A stretch of 6,245 bases of DNA, from NCBI GenBank assembly GCA_023404715.1, contig JAEYAR010000081.1:1-6245 (forward strand), read 5' to 3'. The translations under genes and the position numbers were made by a program. Below the pieces are notes generated by a model, which made no database searches, was not told the DNA's origin, and saw only the letters and a program-made list of their open reading frames with translations. Of this stretch, positions 6,147 through 6,245 are shown one piece after another. Every line of letters begins with the position of its first letter. The stretch's first letter is position 1. The stretch is from Bacillota bacterium. GTDB lineage: Bacteria > Bacillota > Clostridia > Christensenellales > Aristaeellaceae.

Positions 6147-6153
6147 CTCCTTT
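6147..6153 (-). promoter_or_regulatory. Ribosome binding site that decides the XRE start codon
   Basis: AAAGGAG read on the minus strand lies 8 bases before ATG 6138 but only 2 before ATG 6144, so translation should begin at 6138. The six intervening bases encode Met-Gln only if the first ATG is used. Confidence 0.7.
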
Positions 6154-6163
6154 AGAAGTTTTT

Positions 6164-6189
6164 CATCTGAAAGCCTTGACTTTCAGATG
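6164..6189. repeat. Perfect 10-bp inverted repeat, candidate operator of the XRE regulator
   Basis: CATCTGAAAG (6164-6173) and CTTTCAGATG (6180-6189) are exact reverse complements around CCTTGA. The dyad lies 25 bases upstream of the XRE start codon, and its loop and right arm contain the -35 box of the outward plus-strand promoter. Bound protein would therefore block that promoter. T-runs flank both arms, so on the plus strand it also resembles a terminator stem followed by five T, but no gene ends there on that strand. Operator is the better reading. Confidence 0.6.
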
Positions 6190-6204
6190 TTTTTCGGCTA
6201 GAAT
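6176..6204 (+). promoter_or_regulatory. Strong predicted sigma-A promoter directed out of the right end of the window
   Basis: TTGACT (6176-6181) and TAGAAT (6199-6204) each match consensus at five of six bases with the ideal 17-base spacing. Transcription would start near 6211. The gene it serves lies beyond 6245: the last bases, TGGAG, could be the start of its ribosome binding site. ATGs at 6223 and 6240 have no clear ribosome binding site and are not called. The promoter is divergent from the XRE gene. Confidence 0.65.
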
Positions 6205-6205
6205 A

Positions 6206-6219
6206 AATATGATCATATT
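6206..6219. repeat. 14-bp perfect palindrome at the predicted transcription start
   Basis: AATATGATCATATT is fully self-complementary and spans about -5 to +9 of the outward promoter. A second operator at this place would fit repression by a small dimeric HTH protein. Alternatively it may hold a minus-strand -10 (TATGAT, 6217-6212) for the XRE gene, but no good -35 stands upstream of that. It is AT-rich, so chance is possible. Confidence 0.4.
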
Positions 6220-6245
6220 GAAATGAGAGTTGATCCCCTATGGAG

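Noticed and set aside
6223..6245. Possible start of a plus-strand gene at ATG 6223 or ATG 6240
   Set aside because: Neither has a ribosome binding site, and only 6-23 bases remain in the window, so no coding call can be supported.

Overview
The window looks like chromosomal DNA from an anaerobic, GC-rich Firmicute, most likely a gut-type Clostridia lineage. Evidence for this is strong AGGAGG ribosome binding sites, tightly packed operonic genes, a radical-SAM anaerobic sulfatase-maturating enzyme (anSME) very close in layout to the Clostridium perfringens enzyme, and small Phd/YefM and XRE genes of Firmicute style. The species cannot be fixed from the sequence.

Positions 2-4319 form one plus-strand gene run. 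It starts inside an OppD/DppD-type ABC ATPase (5' end cut by the window edge), followed by an OppF/DppF-type ATPase (451-1476) and two different type I sulfatases (1485-2819 and 2832-4319). Junctions are a 1-base overlap, 8 bases and 12 bases, and each ribosome binding site lies in or touches the previous gene's end, so translation is probably coupled. A perfect 13-bp stem-loop without a U-tract (4339-4369) closes this run. It is followed by a good extended -10 promoter (4369-4397) and the anSME gene (4429-5544). Both sulfatases carry a cysteine-type formylglycine motif (CSPSR and CMPAR) and neither has a signal peptide. The simplest reading is a self-contained cytoplasmic module: an Opp-type transporter, whose permeases and binding protein would lie upstream, imports a sulfated oligosaccharide or other sulfated solute, two sulfatases remove sulfate inside the cell, and anSME activates both.

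From about 5545 the composition becomes clearly AT-richer and the genes switch to the minus strand: an orphan Phd/YefM-type antitoxin (5584-5808) with no toxin beside it, and a small XRE/Cro-CI-type regulator (5917-6138). This part carries several dyads. One (5844-5878) combines a bidirectional-terminator shape with the antitoxin promoter. Another (6164-6189) overlaps the -35 of a strong plus-strand promoter (6176-6204) that points out of the window, and a 14-bp palindrome (6206-6219) lies at that promoter's expected start point. This looks like a regulatory border, possibly the edge of an acquired segment whose main gene lies just beyond 6245.

No tRNA, rRNA, CRISPR array, insertion sequence or riboswitch was seen, and no stretch over 300 bases lacks a gene. 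The enzyme families are well known. The less ordinary points are the all-cytoplasmic sulfatase/anSME/Opp combination and the dyad-embedded promoters at the right end.
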